52,429 nt of DNA from Acidimicrobiaceae bacterium. Lineage in GTDB: Bacteria; Actinomycetota; Acidimicrobiia; Acidimicrobiales; RAAP-2. Where the stretch lies: NCBI GenBank assembly GCA_027315045.1, contig DAHUZS010000082.1, positions 1 to 52,429 of the forward strand, read 5' to 3'. Of the stretch, positions 6,887 to 15,517 are shown in pieces. Made by a program: the position numbers and the translations under genes. The notes below the pieces were generated by a model. That model had not been told where the DNA came from, searched no databases, and saw only the letters and a program-made list of their open reading frames with translations. How positions within the stretch are numbered: the stretch's first letter is position 1; every line of letters starts with the position of its first letter.

Positions 6887-8272
6887 TTAGGCCTTCCTGA
6901 CCGCGGCCACCAGCTTCTGGAGCGTGTCCTTGGCGTCCCCGAAGAGCATCGTCGTCTTCGGGTCGTAGAGGAGGGCGTTGTCGATCCCGGCGAACCCGGG
7001 CCGCATCGAGCGCTTCAAGAACACCACGTGCTCGGCCTCGTCGGCGTTGATGATCGGCATGCCGTAGATGGGGCTCCCCGGCGTGTCCCGGGCGGCCGGG
7101 TTCACCGTGTCGTTGGCCCCGACCACGAGGGCCACGTCGGTCGCCGGCATCTCGGGATTGGCCTCGTCCATCTCCTTCAGCTCCTCGTAGGGGACGTTGG
7201 CCTCGGCCAGGAGCACGTTCATGTGGCCGGGCATCCGGCCGGCCACCGGGTGGATGGCGTAAAAGACCTCCACCCCCTTGGCCAGCAGGGTGTCGGCGAG
7301 CTCCTTGGCGGTGTGCTGGGCCTGGGCCACGGCCAGGCCGTAGCCGGGAACGATCACCACCCGGCGGGAGTAGGCGAGGAGGGTGCCGATGTCCTCGGGT
7401 GTGCCGGTCCGGACCGACCGACCGCCCGCGCCCTCGGTGGACCCGCTGGCGGTGACCACCGAGCCGAAGGCGCTGAAGAGGATGTTCGGGAGCGAACGGC
7501 CCATGGCCACGCTCATCATCCGGGTGAGGAGCATGCCCGACGCGCCGACCAGGGTCCCGGCCACCACCAGCACGTTGGAGTCGAGGGTGAACCCCGACGC
7601 CGCCACGGCGAGCCCGGTGAACGAGTTGAGCAGCGAGATGAGGACCGGGACGTCGGCCCCGCCGATCGGGAGCACGAAGATCACCCCGAGCACGACCGAC
7701 AGCCCGAGGAGGATCCACAACAGGGTGGTGGACGAGGTCACCAAGATGGTGAGGACGAAGCCCAGGATGGCTAGCCCGACGACGCCGTTGATCACCTGCT
7801 GGGCCGGGTAGGTGATCGGCCGGGTGCTCATCATCTCCTGCAGCTTGGCGAAGGCGAGGGCCGAACCCGAGAGGGACAGCGAGCCGACGAGGACCCCGAA
7901 GACGACCTCGAGCACCTTGTAGGTGGCCAGGGTCTTCGGGTCGACACTCAGGAACTCGGTGATCGACACGACGGCCGCGGCCCCGCCGCCCACTCCGTTG
8001 AAGGCCGCCACCATCTGAGGCATCGCCGTCATCTTCACCAGGCGGGCCGCCGGGACACCGATGGCGACGCCGATGGCCATGGCGATCACGATCAACCCGA
8101 TGTGCCCCAATCCCGTGCGGGCGAAGGTGGCACCGATCGCGAGGGCCATGCCCACCGCCGCCAGTAGGTTGCCGGCCCGGGCGTGCCGGGGCGAGCTCAG
8201 GGCCTTGAGGGCGATGATGAAGCCGATCGCCGCGACCAGATAGCACAGATCGATGGCGGTGCCCCGGCTCAC
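6887..8272 (-). CDS. pntB: NAD(P) transhydrogenase subunit beta
   Basis: The 461-residue membrane protein carries the beta part of proton-translocating transhydrogenase, which reduces NADP+ with NADH at the expense of the proton gradient. Eight to nine membrane segments fill residues 1-260. The C-terminal NADP-binding domain III shows the signature GYGLAVAQAQH, then HPVAGRMPGHMNVLL, and ALVVGANDTVNPAA. The GTG start overlaps the pntAB stop by 4 nt, so it is translationally coupled. It ends 21 nt from the convergent PIN-TRAM gene. Confidence 0.97.
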   Translation of the reverse strand: MSRGTAIDLCYLVAAIGFIIALKALSSPRHARAGNLLAAVGMALAIGATFARTGLGHIGLIVIAMAIGVAIGVPAARLVKMTAMPQMVAAFNGVGGGAAAVVSITEFLSVDPKTLATYKVLEVVFGVLVGSLSLSGSALAFAKLQEMMSTRPITYPAQQVINGVVGLAILGFVLTILVTSSTTLLWILLGLSVVLGVIFVLPIGGADVPVLISLLNSFTGLAVAASGFTLDSNVLVVAGTLVGASGMLLTRMMSVAMGRSLPNILFSAFGSVVTASGSTEGAGGRSVRTGTPEDIGTLLAYSRRVVIVPGYGLAVAQAQHTAKELADTLLAKGVEVFYAIHPVAGRMPGHMNVLLAEANVPYEELKEMDEANPEMPATDVALVVGANDTVNPAARDTPGSPIYGMPIINADEAEHVVFLKRSMRPGFAGIDNALLYDPKTTMLFGDAKDTLQKLVAAVRKA

Positions 8273-8607
8273 GACTGGCCCCCGTCTTCGGGCTCGGGCT
8301 GGTCGCTGCCGCCCGGCCGCTCGGGCTGGCGGGAGCGGAACATGTTGAGCATGCGGTCGGTCACCACGAAGCCACCGACCACGTTCAAGGTGGCGAGGAT
8401 CACGGCGATGAACCCGAGCGTCTCCTCGGCGCCGGTGTGGGCCGAGCCCATGACCACCATCGAGCCGACCACGATCACCCCGTGGATGGCGTTGGACCCC
8501 GACATGAGCGGGGTGTGCAGGATGCTCGGGACCTTGGAGATCACCTCGTAGCCGACGAACGCCGCCAGCACGAAGACGGTGAACAGCTCGAGCAGACCGT
8601 TGGTCAC
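8269..8607 (-). CDS. pntAB: NAD(P) transhydrogenase subunit alpha part 2
   Basis: This 112-residue membrane subunit corresponds to the C-terminal membrane part of E. coli PntA, split off as a separate gene as in Rhodospirillum and many actinobacteria. Three hydrophobic segments are visible: LFTVFVLAAFVGYEVI, a central IVVGSMVVMG segment, and LGFIAVILATLNVVGGF. The C-terminus is acidic. I chose the GTG at 8607, which forms a GTGA overlap with the pntAA stop; a longer frame upstream lacks membrane character and overlaps pntAA. Confidence 0.93.
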   Translation of the reverse strand: MTNGLLELFTVFVLAAFVGYEVISKVPSILHTPLMSGSNAIHGVIVVGSMVVMGSAHTGAEETLGFIAVILATLNVVGGFVVTDRMLNMFRSRQPERPGGSDQPEPEDGGQS

Positions 8608-9782
8608 GACCCAGCTCCCTCGGCGCCCGGCCGCTCCCTCGAGACGATCGGGGTGTGTGGCAGACCGAGTAGCTCGGCGGCCGGGGCCAGCGCGGCTTCG
8701 CCGCCCTTCAGCACGCAGCACCCGGCGATGATCTCGTCGTCCCAGTCCGGGGCCACCGCCCCGTCCCGCCCGACCAAAGCCAGCAGGTTGGCGGCGTTGC
8801 GGGCGTAGAGGAGGCTGGCGTGGGTGGCCATGGCCGAGGGCGGGTTGGCCACGCCGACCACCGTGGTCCCCTCGACCTCCACCTCCTCGCCGACCCGGGT
8901 CGCCTCACAGTTCCCGCCGTTGTCGGCGGCGAGGTCGATGACGACCGAGCCGTGGGCCATGGCCGCCACCATCTCGGTGGTCACAAGCAGCGGCGCCTTG
9001 CGCCCCGGCACCGACGCCGTGGTGATCACCACGTCGCTCCCCGCCACCACCTCACCCAGGGCCTCCTGCTGGCGGGCCAGCTCCTCGGGCGAGAGCTCTC
9101 GGGCGTACCCGCCGGCCCCTTCGGCCGAAATCCCGAGGTCCACGAAGGTGGCGCCCAGGCTCTCGGCCTCCTCCTTGGCGGCGGCCCGCACGTCGTAGGC
9201 CCGGACCACCGCGCCGAGGCGCCGGGCGGTGGCGATGGCCTGCAGACCGGCCACCCCGACTCCCATCACGAGCACCTTGGCCGGAGGCACGGTCCCGGCC
9301 GCGGTCATGAACATGGGGAAGAACTTGGCCAGGTGCTCGGCGGCGAGCAGCCCCGAGCGATAGCCCGCCACCGTGGCCTGCGAGGACAGGGCGTCCATGG
9401 ACTGGGCCCGGCTGATGCGAGGGACGAAGTCGAAGCTGAGCACGTTGGCCCGCCGCTCGACCAGGAGCCGGAGGGCCTCGACCGACTGGGCCGGCTGGAG
9501 GAAGCTGAGGGTCGTCACCCCCTCGGGCACCACACCGGCGAGGTGCGAGTCCAGCGGATTGACCGTGAGGACCACCTCGGCCGAGGAGAGCAGGGCCGCG
9601 GCGTTGGGGGCGACCGACACGCCGGCTCGGCGGTAGGCGTCGTCGGGGAAGGCCGCGGCGGCGCCGGCGCTTGATTCGACCGAAACCTGCCAGCCGGCGC
9701 CGATCAGTCGTTCGGCGATGTCGGGGACCATGGCGACCCGCCGTTCGCCGGGACGTGTCTCGGCTGGGACCGCCAGGAGCAC
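8604..9782 (-). CDS. pntAA: NAD(P) transhydrogenase subunit alpha part 1
   Basis: This soluble 392-residue NAD(H)-binding domain I protein resembles alanine dehydrogenase. The N-terminal segment PAETRPGERRVAMVP is the family signature. The Rossmann motif is MGVGVAGLQAIATARRLG with the acidic end at AYDVR. The loop RISRAQSMDALSSQA corresponds to the mobile region around the nucleotide. The GTG start lacks a ribosome-binding site; TAGACA lies 7 nt upstream, an imperfect -10 box. It leads the operon pntAA-pntAB-pntB. Confidence 0.97.
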   Translation of the reverse strand: MLLAVPAETRPGERRVAMVPDIAERLIGAGWQVSVESSAGAAAAFPDDAYRRAGVSVAPNAAALLSSAEVVLTVNPLDSHLAGVVPEGVTTLSFLQPAQSVEALRLLVERRANVLSFDFVPRISRAQSMDALSSQATVAGYRSGLLAAEHLAKFFPMFMTAAGTVPPAKVLVMGVGVAGLQAIATARRLGAVVRAYDVRAAAKEEAESLGATFVDLGISAEGAGGYARELSPEELARQQEALGEVVAGSDVVITTASVPGRKAPLLVTTEMVAAMAHGSVVIDLAADNGGNCEATRVGEEVEVEGTTVVGVANPPSAMATHASLLYARNAANLLALVGRDGAVAPDWDDEIIAGCCVLKGGEAALAPAAELLGLPHTPIVSRERPGAEGAGS

Positions 9783-9833
9783 GAGAGGTTGTCTAGCAGT
9801 TCCGGGGGGAGGGTCCCCAACCCGGAGCGAGCC

Positions 9834-10703
9834 CTAGGTGGGTGACCGCCCCAGGGTGAAGGGGTGGTGGTTCGCCGGCTGCGCCGGCGCGCCGACGACG
9901 AACTGATGGTCAGTCCAGCCGCCGCCCTCGAAGGAGAAGCAGAAGCCCGGCTCGTTGGCCAGCTCGGTCGCCACCGCGACGGAGAGCGGCGGGGCGAAGA
10001 AGTACCCCTGGGCGGCGTCGCACTCGAACTCCCGCACGATGCGCGCCTGCTGGGAGGTCTCGACCCCTTCGGCGACCGTCGAGATCCCAGCCGAGTGGGC
10101 CAGGGACACCACGGTCTCCACGATCAGGCGGTTGATCCCCTGTTGGGGCTCCAAGGAACCGACGAAGGAACGGTCGATCTTCACCGTGTTGACCGCCAGG
10201 CGCCCGAGCACGTCGAAGGAGGTCCAACTGGTGCCGACGTCGTCCACCGCCAGCTCGACCCCGAGGGCCCCGATGGCCCGCAGGTCGTTCATGGCCACGT
10301 CCTCGACCAGGGCGTGCTCGGTGAACTCGACGGTGAGCCGGCCCGGCTCGAGCCCGGAACGCTCGATGGCCCCGGTGACCGCCTGGGTCCCGACCCCCCG
10401 GCGCAGCTGCACGAGCGACAGGTTCACGGCCAGCTGGATGTTCTCGGGCCAGCTAGTGGCCTGATGGCAGCCCTCGGCGAGCACCCACTCCCCCAGCTGG
10501 ACGATATCGCCATTGGCCTCCAGCCACGGGAGCAGGAGGCTCGGCAGGATGAGACCCTCGTCGGGGTGGCGCCAGCGCAGCAGGGCCTCGAAGCCGAGTA
10601 GCCGGCCCGAGGTCATGTCGACCAGCGGCTGGTACTCGAGCGTCGGCTCCCCGCCGAGGATCAGCGACTCGGTGTCGGGTCGGGTGCTCGCGTGGTTGGC
10701 CAT
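9834..10703 (-). CDS. Solitary EAL-domain cyclic-di-GMP phosphodiesterase
   Basis: The 289-residue protein is a stand-alone EAL domain with no GGDEF, PAS or membrane segment. The catalytic residues appear intact: EALLRW for the EAL signature, the asparagine in NLS, EFTEH, the DD pair in DDVGTSW, the lysine in KIDRSFV, AEGVET and the glutamine in QGYFFAPP. Hydrolysis of cyclic di-GMP to pGpG is therefore plausible. The last 45 residues form a short non-EAL tail. AAGGTGA upstream of the ATG may serve as the ribosome site. It is transcribed divergently from the aminotransferase gene. Confidence 0.92.
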   Translation of the reverse strand: MANHASTRPDTESLILGGEPTLEYQPLVDMTSGRLLGFEALLRWRHPDEGLILPSLLLPWLEANGDIVQLGEWVLAEGCHQATSWPENIQLAVNLSLVQLRRGVGTQAVTGAIERSGLEPGRLTVEFTEHALVEDVAMNDLRAIGALGVELAVDDVGTSWTSFDVLGRLAVNTVKIDRSFVGSLEPQQGINRLIVETVVSLAHSAGISTVAEGVETSQQARIVREFECDAAQGYFFAPPLSVAVATELANEPGFCFSFEGGGWTDHQFVVGAPAQPANHHPFTLGRSPT

Positions 10704-10874
10704 CTCGGGTCACCTTCCGCATCGGACGGTCCGCCGGAGGACCTCGCCATGCTCCGATGTCGATATGGTGATTCTTGCCGACCGGCGTCCCGAATTCGGT
10801 GATCCAGCGGTGCCCGGGCCCCGATTCACCCCTGCGACCAGGTCCTCCGACGGGCGGGGCGAGCGCGGTCCCAC

Positions 10875-10880
10875 TACCCT
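10875..10880 (+). promoter_or_regulatory. Candidate -10 of the aminotransferase operon
   Basis: TACCCT lies 33 nt before the ATG at 10914, leaving room for a leader of about 27 nt that holds GGAGG. No clear -35 hexamer is present. The same 210-bp interval contains the start of the divergent EAL gene. Confidence 0.35.
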
Positions 10881-10913
10881 GGCTCGGGCCCGGGGTCCGA
10901 GATGGAGGCGCTG

Positions 10914-12389
10914 ATGACCTACGACGTGGCCAAGGTCCTGACCGAACGGCACGGCGAGAACTACGGGCTCCACAGCGAATTCATGAACCCCCAGATGGCC
11001 CGGGTCCTGCGCACCCTGGGCTTCGACCGCTTCTACGTGCGGGGCGAGGGCTGCTACCTCTACGACGACGCCGGGCAGCGCTACTTGGACCTGTTGGCGG
11101 GCTTCGGCGTCTACGGCCTCGGCCGCTCCCACCCCGGGGTCAAGGCCGCCCTCCACCAGGCCCTCGACCTCGACCTCCCGAACATGGTGCAGATCGACTG
11201 CGCCCTGTTGCCCGGCCTGCTGGCCGAGGCCCTGGTGGCCCGGGCCCATCCGGGCATCCGCCGGGTCTTCTTCTGCAACTCGGGCACCGAGGCCATCGAG
11301 GGGGCGATCAAGTTCGCCCGCTACGCGACCAAGCGGCCCCGCGTCGTCCACGCCTCCCACGCGTTCCACGGGCTGACCACCGGCGCCCTCGCCTTGAACG
11401 GCGGGGCCGAGTTCCGGCGGGGCTTCGGGCCCCTCGTGCCCAACGCCGAGGTCCCCTTCGGCGACCTCGACGCGCTGGCCAGGCAGCTCCGGCGGGGCGA
11501 CGTCGCCGCCTTCGTGGTCGAGCCGATCCAGGGCAAGGGGGTCTACCTGGCGCCTCCGGAGTACTGGCAGGGGGTCCAGGAGCTGTGCCGGCGACACCGG
11601 ACCCTCCTCGTGGCCGACGAGGTCCAGACTGGCCTCGGGCGGACCGGTCGGTTCTTCTGCCACGAGCACTTCGGCCTCGAGCCCGACATCGTCACGGTGT
11701 CGAAGGCCCTCTCGGGCGGCTACATCCCGGTCGGGGCGGTCCTCACCACCGAGAAGGTCTTCATGAGCGTGTTCAGCTCGATGGACCGGGCGATGGTCCA
11801 CTCGAGCACCTTCGGGCGCAACCAGCTGGCCATGGTGGCCGGCCTGGCCACCCTGGCGGCCATGGACGAGGAGGGCATCGTCGAACGGGCCCGCACCACC
11901 GGCGAGCTGTTCGTCACCAAGCTCGCGCCCCTCGTCGAACGCCACGAGGTGCTCACGGAGGTTCGGGGCCTCGGGCTCATGATCGGACTGGAGTTCGGGC
12001 CGCCCAAGACCCCGAAGCTGCGCCGGCGCTGGCAGGCGCTTGAACGGATCCGTCCGGCCCTGTTCTCCCAGGCCGTGGTGGTCCCGCTCTTCCACCGGCA
12101 CCGCATCCTCACCCAGGTCGCCGCCGACGGGGTGAACATCATCAAGCTCCTGCCCCCCCTCGTCGCCGGCGAGCCCGAGGTGGACGCGTTCGTCGGGGCC
12201 CTCGACGACGTCCTGGACTCGGCCGGCCGGGGCTCGGGCCTCCTGTTCGAGCTGGGCCGGACCATGGCCAAAGGGGCGCTGCCCGGCCGACGGACCGGGC
12301 TGCGCGACGCTCCGGCGAAGCGCGCCAACGGGTCCGGGCCGGCCGGGCTCGCGCCCGCCCCGGTCCCGACGGCGGCCGGCCGACCTTGA
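10914..12389 (+). CDS. Class III PLP aminotransferase, HpnO-like
   Basis: The 491-residue enzyme is a fold-type I class III aminotransferase. The cofactor lysine lies in TVSKALSGGYIPVG, the phosphate-binding FCNSGTEAIEGAIKFAR precedes it, and VADEVQTGLGRTG supplies the cofactor aspartate. Its opening (GLHSEFMNPQMARVLRTLGF) and close link to the HpnA-like gene match the HpnO group, which makes aminated hopanoids in some bacteria. I chose the ATG at 10914 because GGAGG stands 5 nt before it; the ATG at 10902 has no such site. The last 60 residues are a low-complexity tail rich in G, A and P. The substrate is unproven. Confidence 0.85.
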   Translation: MTYDVAKVLTERHGENYGLHSEFMNPQMARVLRTLGFDRFYVRGEGCYLYDDAGQRYLDLLAGFGVYGLGRSHPGVKAALHQALDLDLPNMVQIDCALLPGLLAEALVARAHPGIRRVFFCNSGTEAIEGAIKFARYATKRPRVVHASHAFHGLTTGALALNGGAEFRRGFGPLVPNAEVPFGDLDALARQLRRGDVAAFVVEPIQGKGVYLAPPEYWQGVQELCRRHRTLLVADEVQTGLGRTGRFFCHEHFGLEPDIVTVSKALSGGYIPVGAVLTTEKVFMSVFSSMDRAMVHSSTFGRNQLAMVAGLATLAAMDEEGIVERARTTGELFVTKLAPLVERHEVLTEVRGLGLMIGLEFGPPKTPKLRRRWQALERIRPALFSQAVVVPLFHRHRILTQVAADGVNIIKLLPPLVAGEPEVDAFVGALDDVLDSAGRGSGLLFELGRTMAKGALPGRRTGLRDAPAKRANGSGPAGLAPAPVPTAAGRP

Positions 12390-13462
12390 GCGGCCCGGTC
12401 GGCGTCGAGGGTCGCCCGGTTGCGCTCGGCGCGGGGGACCGGGTCGCGGTCACCGGGGCCGCCGGTTTCATCGGCTCGGCCATCGTCCGGGCACTCCTCG
12501 AACGGGGGGCTCGCGTGGTCGCCCTCCTCGAGCCCGGTGCGCCGGTCACCAACCTCGAGGGTCTCGACGTGGAGCAGCTGAGCGTGGACGTGCGCGACCG
12601 CGACGCCGTGAGCAAGGCTCTGGACGGATCTCGGGCGGTCTTCCACACCGCGGCGTTGTTCCGCTTCTGGGCGAGGCGTCCGGACGACTTCTACGACGTG
12701 AACGTCGAGGGCACGAGGAACGTGGTGGCGGCGGCCCTGGACGGGCGGTGCGAGCGGGTCGTCTACACGAGCACCGTGGCCACCATCGGACTCCACCTCG
12801 GCCGGAGTCGGCCGGCCCACGAGGGCGTGGCGCCCCGCATCCACCACCTCTTCGGTCATTACAAGCAGTCCAAGTACGTGGCCGAGCACGAGGTGCTCCG
12901 GGCTGCCGCCGAGGGGGCGCCGGTGGCGCTGGTCCACCCGACCTTCCCCCTCGGACCCCGGGACGTCCGGCCGACGCCGACCGGCCGTGTCCTCCTCGAC
13001 TTCTTGAACGGGAGGATGCCCGGCTACGTCGACACCTCGATGAACGTGGCCCACGTCGAGGACCTGGCCCGCGGCCACCTCCTCGTCTTCGAGCAGGGCC
13101 GCCAGGGCCGCAGCTACATCATGGGCGGGGAGAACCTCTCCATGCGCTCGCTGCTCGAGCGAGCCGCGGTGCTCACCGGGTTGCCCGCACCGAGGACGCG
13201 TTGGCCGGCGTCGGTTGGGGTCGCCGTGGGCCACGCCTCCCAGCTGATCGAGGGTCGCCTCCTGCGCCGCGAGCCCCGGGTGGCGCTCGAGGCGGCGCGG
13301 ATGTCACGCGAGCACATGGTCTTCGACGACGCACGGGCCCGTTCGGAGCTCGGCTACACCTCGCGACCGGCCGACGAGGCCATCGCCGACTCGGCCCGGT
13401 GGTTCGTCGAGCACGGCTACGTGCGCCTTGAGCGGGTCCGGAGGATCAGCTGGTCCCCCTGA
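12386..13462 (+). CDS. NAD-dependent epimerase, HpnA-like
   Basis: This extended short-chain dehydrogenase of about 358 residues has the Rossmann motif VTGAAGFIGSAIV and the catalytic YKQSK (YxxxK) after VYTSTVATIG. The segment PTPTGRVLLDFLNGRMPGYV followed by NVAHVEDLARGHLL closely matches the hopanoid-associated sugar epimerase HpnA. The likely start is a TTG overlapping the aminotransferase stop as TTGA, implying coupled translation. No squalene-hopene cyclase or other hpn gene is nearby, so the pathway is not confirmed. Confidence 0.85.
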   Translation: MSGPVGVEGRPVALGAGDRVAVTGAAGFIGSAIVRALLERGARVVALLEPGAPVTNLEGLDVEQLSVDVRDRDAVSKALDGSRAVFHTAALFRFWARRPDDFYDVNVEGTRNVVAAALDGRCERVVYTSTVATIGLHLGRSRPAHEGVAPRIHHLFGHYKQSKYVAEHEVLRAAAEGAPVALVHPTFPLGPRDVRPTPTGRVLLDFLNGRMPGYVDTSMNVAHVEDLARGHLLVFEQGRQGRSYIMGGENLSMRSLLERAAVLTGLPAPRTRWPASVGVAVGHASQLIEGRLLRREPRVALEAARMSREHMVFDDARARSELGYTSRPADEAIADSARWFVEHGYVRLERVRRISWSP

Positions 13463-13565
13463 CCCCGCCCCGGGCCCACCTGTCCGGATCCGCCCAGAAC
13501 TCTGGCCCGGGCACGATCAGGATGAGCGGGTGAGGATGGGGAGCGTGGACCGAGGGAGGTGGACG

Positions 13566-14054
13566 ATGGGCACCGACGCAGCGGCGAGGCGCCTGAGGGT
13601 GGACAGCCCGATCGGGCCACTCGTCGTCTCGGGCGGCGAGGAGGCCGTCACCGAGATCCTCCTGCCGGTCCGGGGCCGGCGGCTGGCGGTGCCGGCCGAC
13701 CGCAGGTCGGTGCGCGGACCGGTGCTCGACGCCGCCCGCCAGCTCGACGAGTACTTCGGCGGGCGGCGGCGGGCCTTCGACCTCCCGCTGGCGCTCCGGG
13801 GCACCGAGTTCCAGGAGCAGGTGTGGCTGACCTTGGCCGAGATCCCCTACGGCGAGACCGTCAGCTACGGCGAGCTGGCGGCCATGGTGGGCCGGCCACG
13901 GGCCTCCCGGGCCGTCGGGCAGGCCAACGGGGCCAACCCGATCCCGATCGTGCTGCCGTGCCACCGGGTCGTCGCAGCCGACGGCACCATCGGTGGCTAC
14001 GGCGGCGGGATCTCGACCAAGCGTCAGCTGCTTTCCCTCGAGGCCGGCGGCTGA
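13566..14054 (+). CDS. ogt: Methylated-DNA-protein cysteine methyltransferase
   Basis: The 162-residue protein removes O6-alkyl groups from guanine by transfer to its own cysteine. The acceptor is Cys132 in LPCHRVV, followed by IGGYGGG. The helix-turn-helix region appears as PYGETVSYGELAAMVG with the arginine finger in ASRAVGQANGANP. I chose the ATG at 13566 because GGGAGGTGG sits just before it; a longer frame upstream starts within non-protein-like sequence. A strong hairpin follows the stop codon. Confidence 0.95.
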   Translation: MGTDAAARRLRVDSPIGPLVVSGGEEAVTEILLPVRGRRLAVPADRRSVRGPVLDAARQLDEYFGGRRRAFDLPLALRGTEFQEQVWLTLAEIPYGETVSYGELAAMVGRPRASRAVGQANGANPIPIVLPCHRVVAADGTIGGYGGGISTKRQLLSLEAGG

Positions 14055-14058
14055 ACGG

Positions 14059-14080
14059 CGCCGGGCGGGAGCGCCCGGCG
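14059..14080 (+). terminator. Hairpin terminator after ogt
   Basis: A perfect 9-bp stem with arms CGCCGGGCG and CGCCCGGCG and a 4-nt loop begins 5 nt after the ogt stop and is followed by TT. It lacks a long U-tract, as is common in GC-rich actinobacteria. The next gene's -10 candidate follows directly. Confidence 0.65.
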
Positions 14081-14081
14081 T

Positions 14082-14087
14082 TATGGT
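14082..14087 (+). promoter_or_regulatory. -10 element of putative leaderless promoter at 14094
   Basis: TATGGT is followed by 6 nt and then the ATG at 14094. There is no room for a ribosome-binding site, so the transcript should start at or next to the start codon. The same arrangement, TATGGT plus 6 nt plus ATG, occurs before the gene at 15389. Confidence 0.55.
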
Positions 14088-14093
14088 CCAGAC

Positions 14094-14636
14094 ATGAGCC
14101 CGCTCGACCTCGCGGTCGACGCTGTCGCGTTCGCCATGATCCTCTACCGCCAGCGACGGGTCCGACGGGTCCGGCTCCGCTTCGCCCACCGGGTGCCGAT
14201 CGTGCTCAGCGCCGTCGGCCTCGTGCAGTTCGTCCACTACACCGAAACCCACTCGCTCGGCACCGAGACCTCGATCCTCGTGCTCGGGAGCTGCGTGGTC
14301 GGCGCGGCGGTCCTCGGGGCGCTGCGGGCCGCCACCGTGCGCTTGCGCGAGGTGGAGCGGGGCACGGTGGTCCAGCAGGCCGGTGGGCTCACCATGGCCC
14401 TGTGGGTGGTCTCGCTCGGGGCCCACTTCTCCCTGGCGCCGGCGGTGGCCGGGCTCGGCGGGCCGATCGGGGTCACCGCCGGGAGCGCGGCGTTGTTCCT
14501 CGCCGTCACGCTGTCGGTCCAGAACGCGACGGTCCACGGCCGGGCGCTGCGGACCCTGACCCTCGGCGGCACCGGTCCGGCGCCCAGCCGGCTCGGGGCC
14601 CTCGACGCCCGGTCCTGGGAGGAGCCCCGGGGCTGA
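14094..14636 (+). CDS. Uncharacterised membrane protein
   Basis: The 180-residue protein has about five hydrophobic segments, including one near the N-terminus, one around VPIVLSAVGLVQFVHY, one around SILVLGSCVVGAAVLGAL, one around LTMALWVVSLGAHF and one around VTAGSAALFLAVTLSV. A basic stretch (RQRRVRRVRLR) follows the first segment. No catalytic motif is visible, and I do not recognise the family with confidence; it loosely resembles DUF1453/CcdC-like proteins. It lies between ogt and a convergent gene. Confidence 0.75.
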   Translation: MSPLDLAVDAVAFAMILYRQRRVRRVRLRFAHRVPIVLSAVGLVQFVHYTETHSLGTETSILVLGSCVVGAAVLGALRAATVRLREVERGTVVQQAGGLTMALWVVSLGAHFSLAPAVAGLGGPIGVTAGSAALFLAVTLSVQNATVHGRALRTLTLGGTGPAPSRLGALDARSWEEPRG

Positions 14637-14652
14637 GCGGGGCGGCGCCCGC
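14637..14652. terminator. Weak hairpin between convergent genes
   Basis: Arms GCGGG and CCCGC around a 6-nt loop lie in the 15-nt gap between two convergent stop codons. It is short and could act on both strands. Confidence 0.25.
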
Positions 14653-15389
14653 TACGAGGCGAGCGCCCGCTCCATCGCCTCCAGGCCGGCCATCATCGCC
14701 TGCGCCTGGGCGTCGCTGAGCGCCCCGTAGGCCTGGGCGACGATGCGGTCGGTGAGCTCGTCGGCCGCCGCGAGCTGCCGCCGGTGCTCGTCGGTCACCT
14801 CGGGCACCTGGTCCTCGCCGTAGCCGAAGCCGGCGAACATCTCGGGTCGCCGCATGTAGTGGCCGATCCTCGGCTCGAGCAGCTGGGCCAGCACGGCGAC
14901 GAGATGGGCCGAGCCCCGGTACTCCCGGAGCACCGCGATGAGCTGCATGGCCCGGCCGGCCAGGTCCTCGACCAGCGGCTCGGCACTGATGCCGGCGTAG
15001 AGGGCGAGACCGGCGGGGTCGGCCGCCTCGTTGACGACCTCCAGGGCCGCGCAGAGTGAGCCGAGCTCGTCGAGACCGATGAGCTTGGCCCGCCCGAACT
15101 CGGCGCAGCACTCGAAGAAGGCGCGACCGGCGGCCCGGGGCTCAAGGATGGCGCGGGACTGCTCCCACTGGGACGAGATGACCGCCGGTGCGAACCAGCC
15201 GAAGGCGCTCTGGACCACCGACGCCTCGACGTCGCCCAACACGCCGCCGCGGCCGAGGAAGTAGAACTGCAGCCCGTTGAGCCCGAGCTCGTGGGCCCTG
15301 GTCCGCGCCTCCTCGGCGAAGTAGAAGGCACTCCCCATCGCGTAGATCTTCTCCGACGCGCTCGACACCACTTCTTTGGTCACTGGCAT
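14652..15389 (-). CDS. SCO6745-family protein of unknown function
   Basis: The 245-residue, mostly helical protein resembles the actinobacterial SCO6745/SalK group. The family pattern is a bundle rich in A, L and E with an early FAEEARTRAHELGLNG segment, a central WFAPAVISSQWEQ stretch and a C-terminal helix around LTDRIVAQAYGALS. No enzymatic motif or DNA-binding helix-turn-helix is evident. The ATG start has no Shine-Dalgarno sequence; TATGGT lies 6 nt upstream. It is divergent from the enoyl-CoA hydratase gene. Confidence 0.75.
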   Translation of the reverse strand: MPVTKEVVSSASEKIYAMGSAFYFAEEARTRAHELGLNGLQFYFLGRGGVLGDVEASVVQSAFGWFAPAVISSQWEQSRAILEPRAAGRAFFECCAEFGRAKLIGLDELGSLCAALEVVNEAADPAGLALYAGISAEPLVEDLAGRAMQLIAVLREYRGSAHLVAVLAQLLEPRIGHYMRRPEMFAGFGYGEDQVPEVTDEHRRQLAAADELTDRIVAQAYGALSDAQAQAMMAGLEAMERALAS

Positions 15390-15395
15390 CGGCGC

Positions 15396-15401
15396 ACCAT
15401 A
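15396..15401 (-). promoter_or_regulatory. -10 element of putative leaderless promoter, SCO6745-like gene
   Basis: TATGGT on the minus strand is followed by 6 nt and the ATG at 15389. The spacing places the expected start site at the start codon. Confidence 0.55.
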
Positions 15402-15472
15402 GCCGGGTCCCCCCCGCCGCTCCGGGGTGACCGGCGCCGACGGCGCCGCGTGCCTCGGGGCCGGGGGGAAGG

Positions 15473-15478
15473 TAGCGT
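15473..15478 (+). promoter_or_regulatory. Candidate -10 of the enoyl-CoA hydratase operon
   Basis: TAGCGT, preceded by GG, lies 39 nt before the ATG at 15518, leaving a leader of about 33 nt with a GAGAGGAG ribosome site. A small inverted repeat (CGGCGCC/GGCGCCG, 3-nt loop, 15432-15448) lies just upstream and could be an operator. Confidence 0.4.
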
Positions 15479-15517
15479 CGCCCCGTCCTGCCTGCCCCGG
15501 CGCGAGAGGAGCGGTCG

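Noticed and set aside
10723-10733. 11-bp palindrome CGGACGGTCCG between the EAL and aminotransferase genes
   Set aside because: Too short and too likely by chance at this GC content to claim as an operator.
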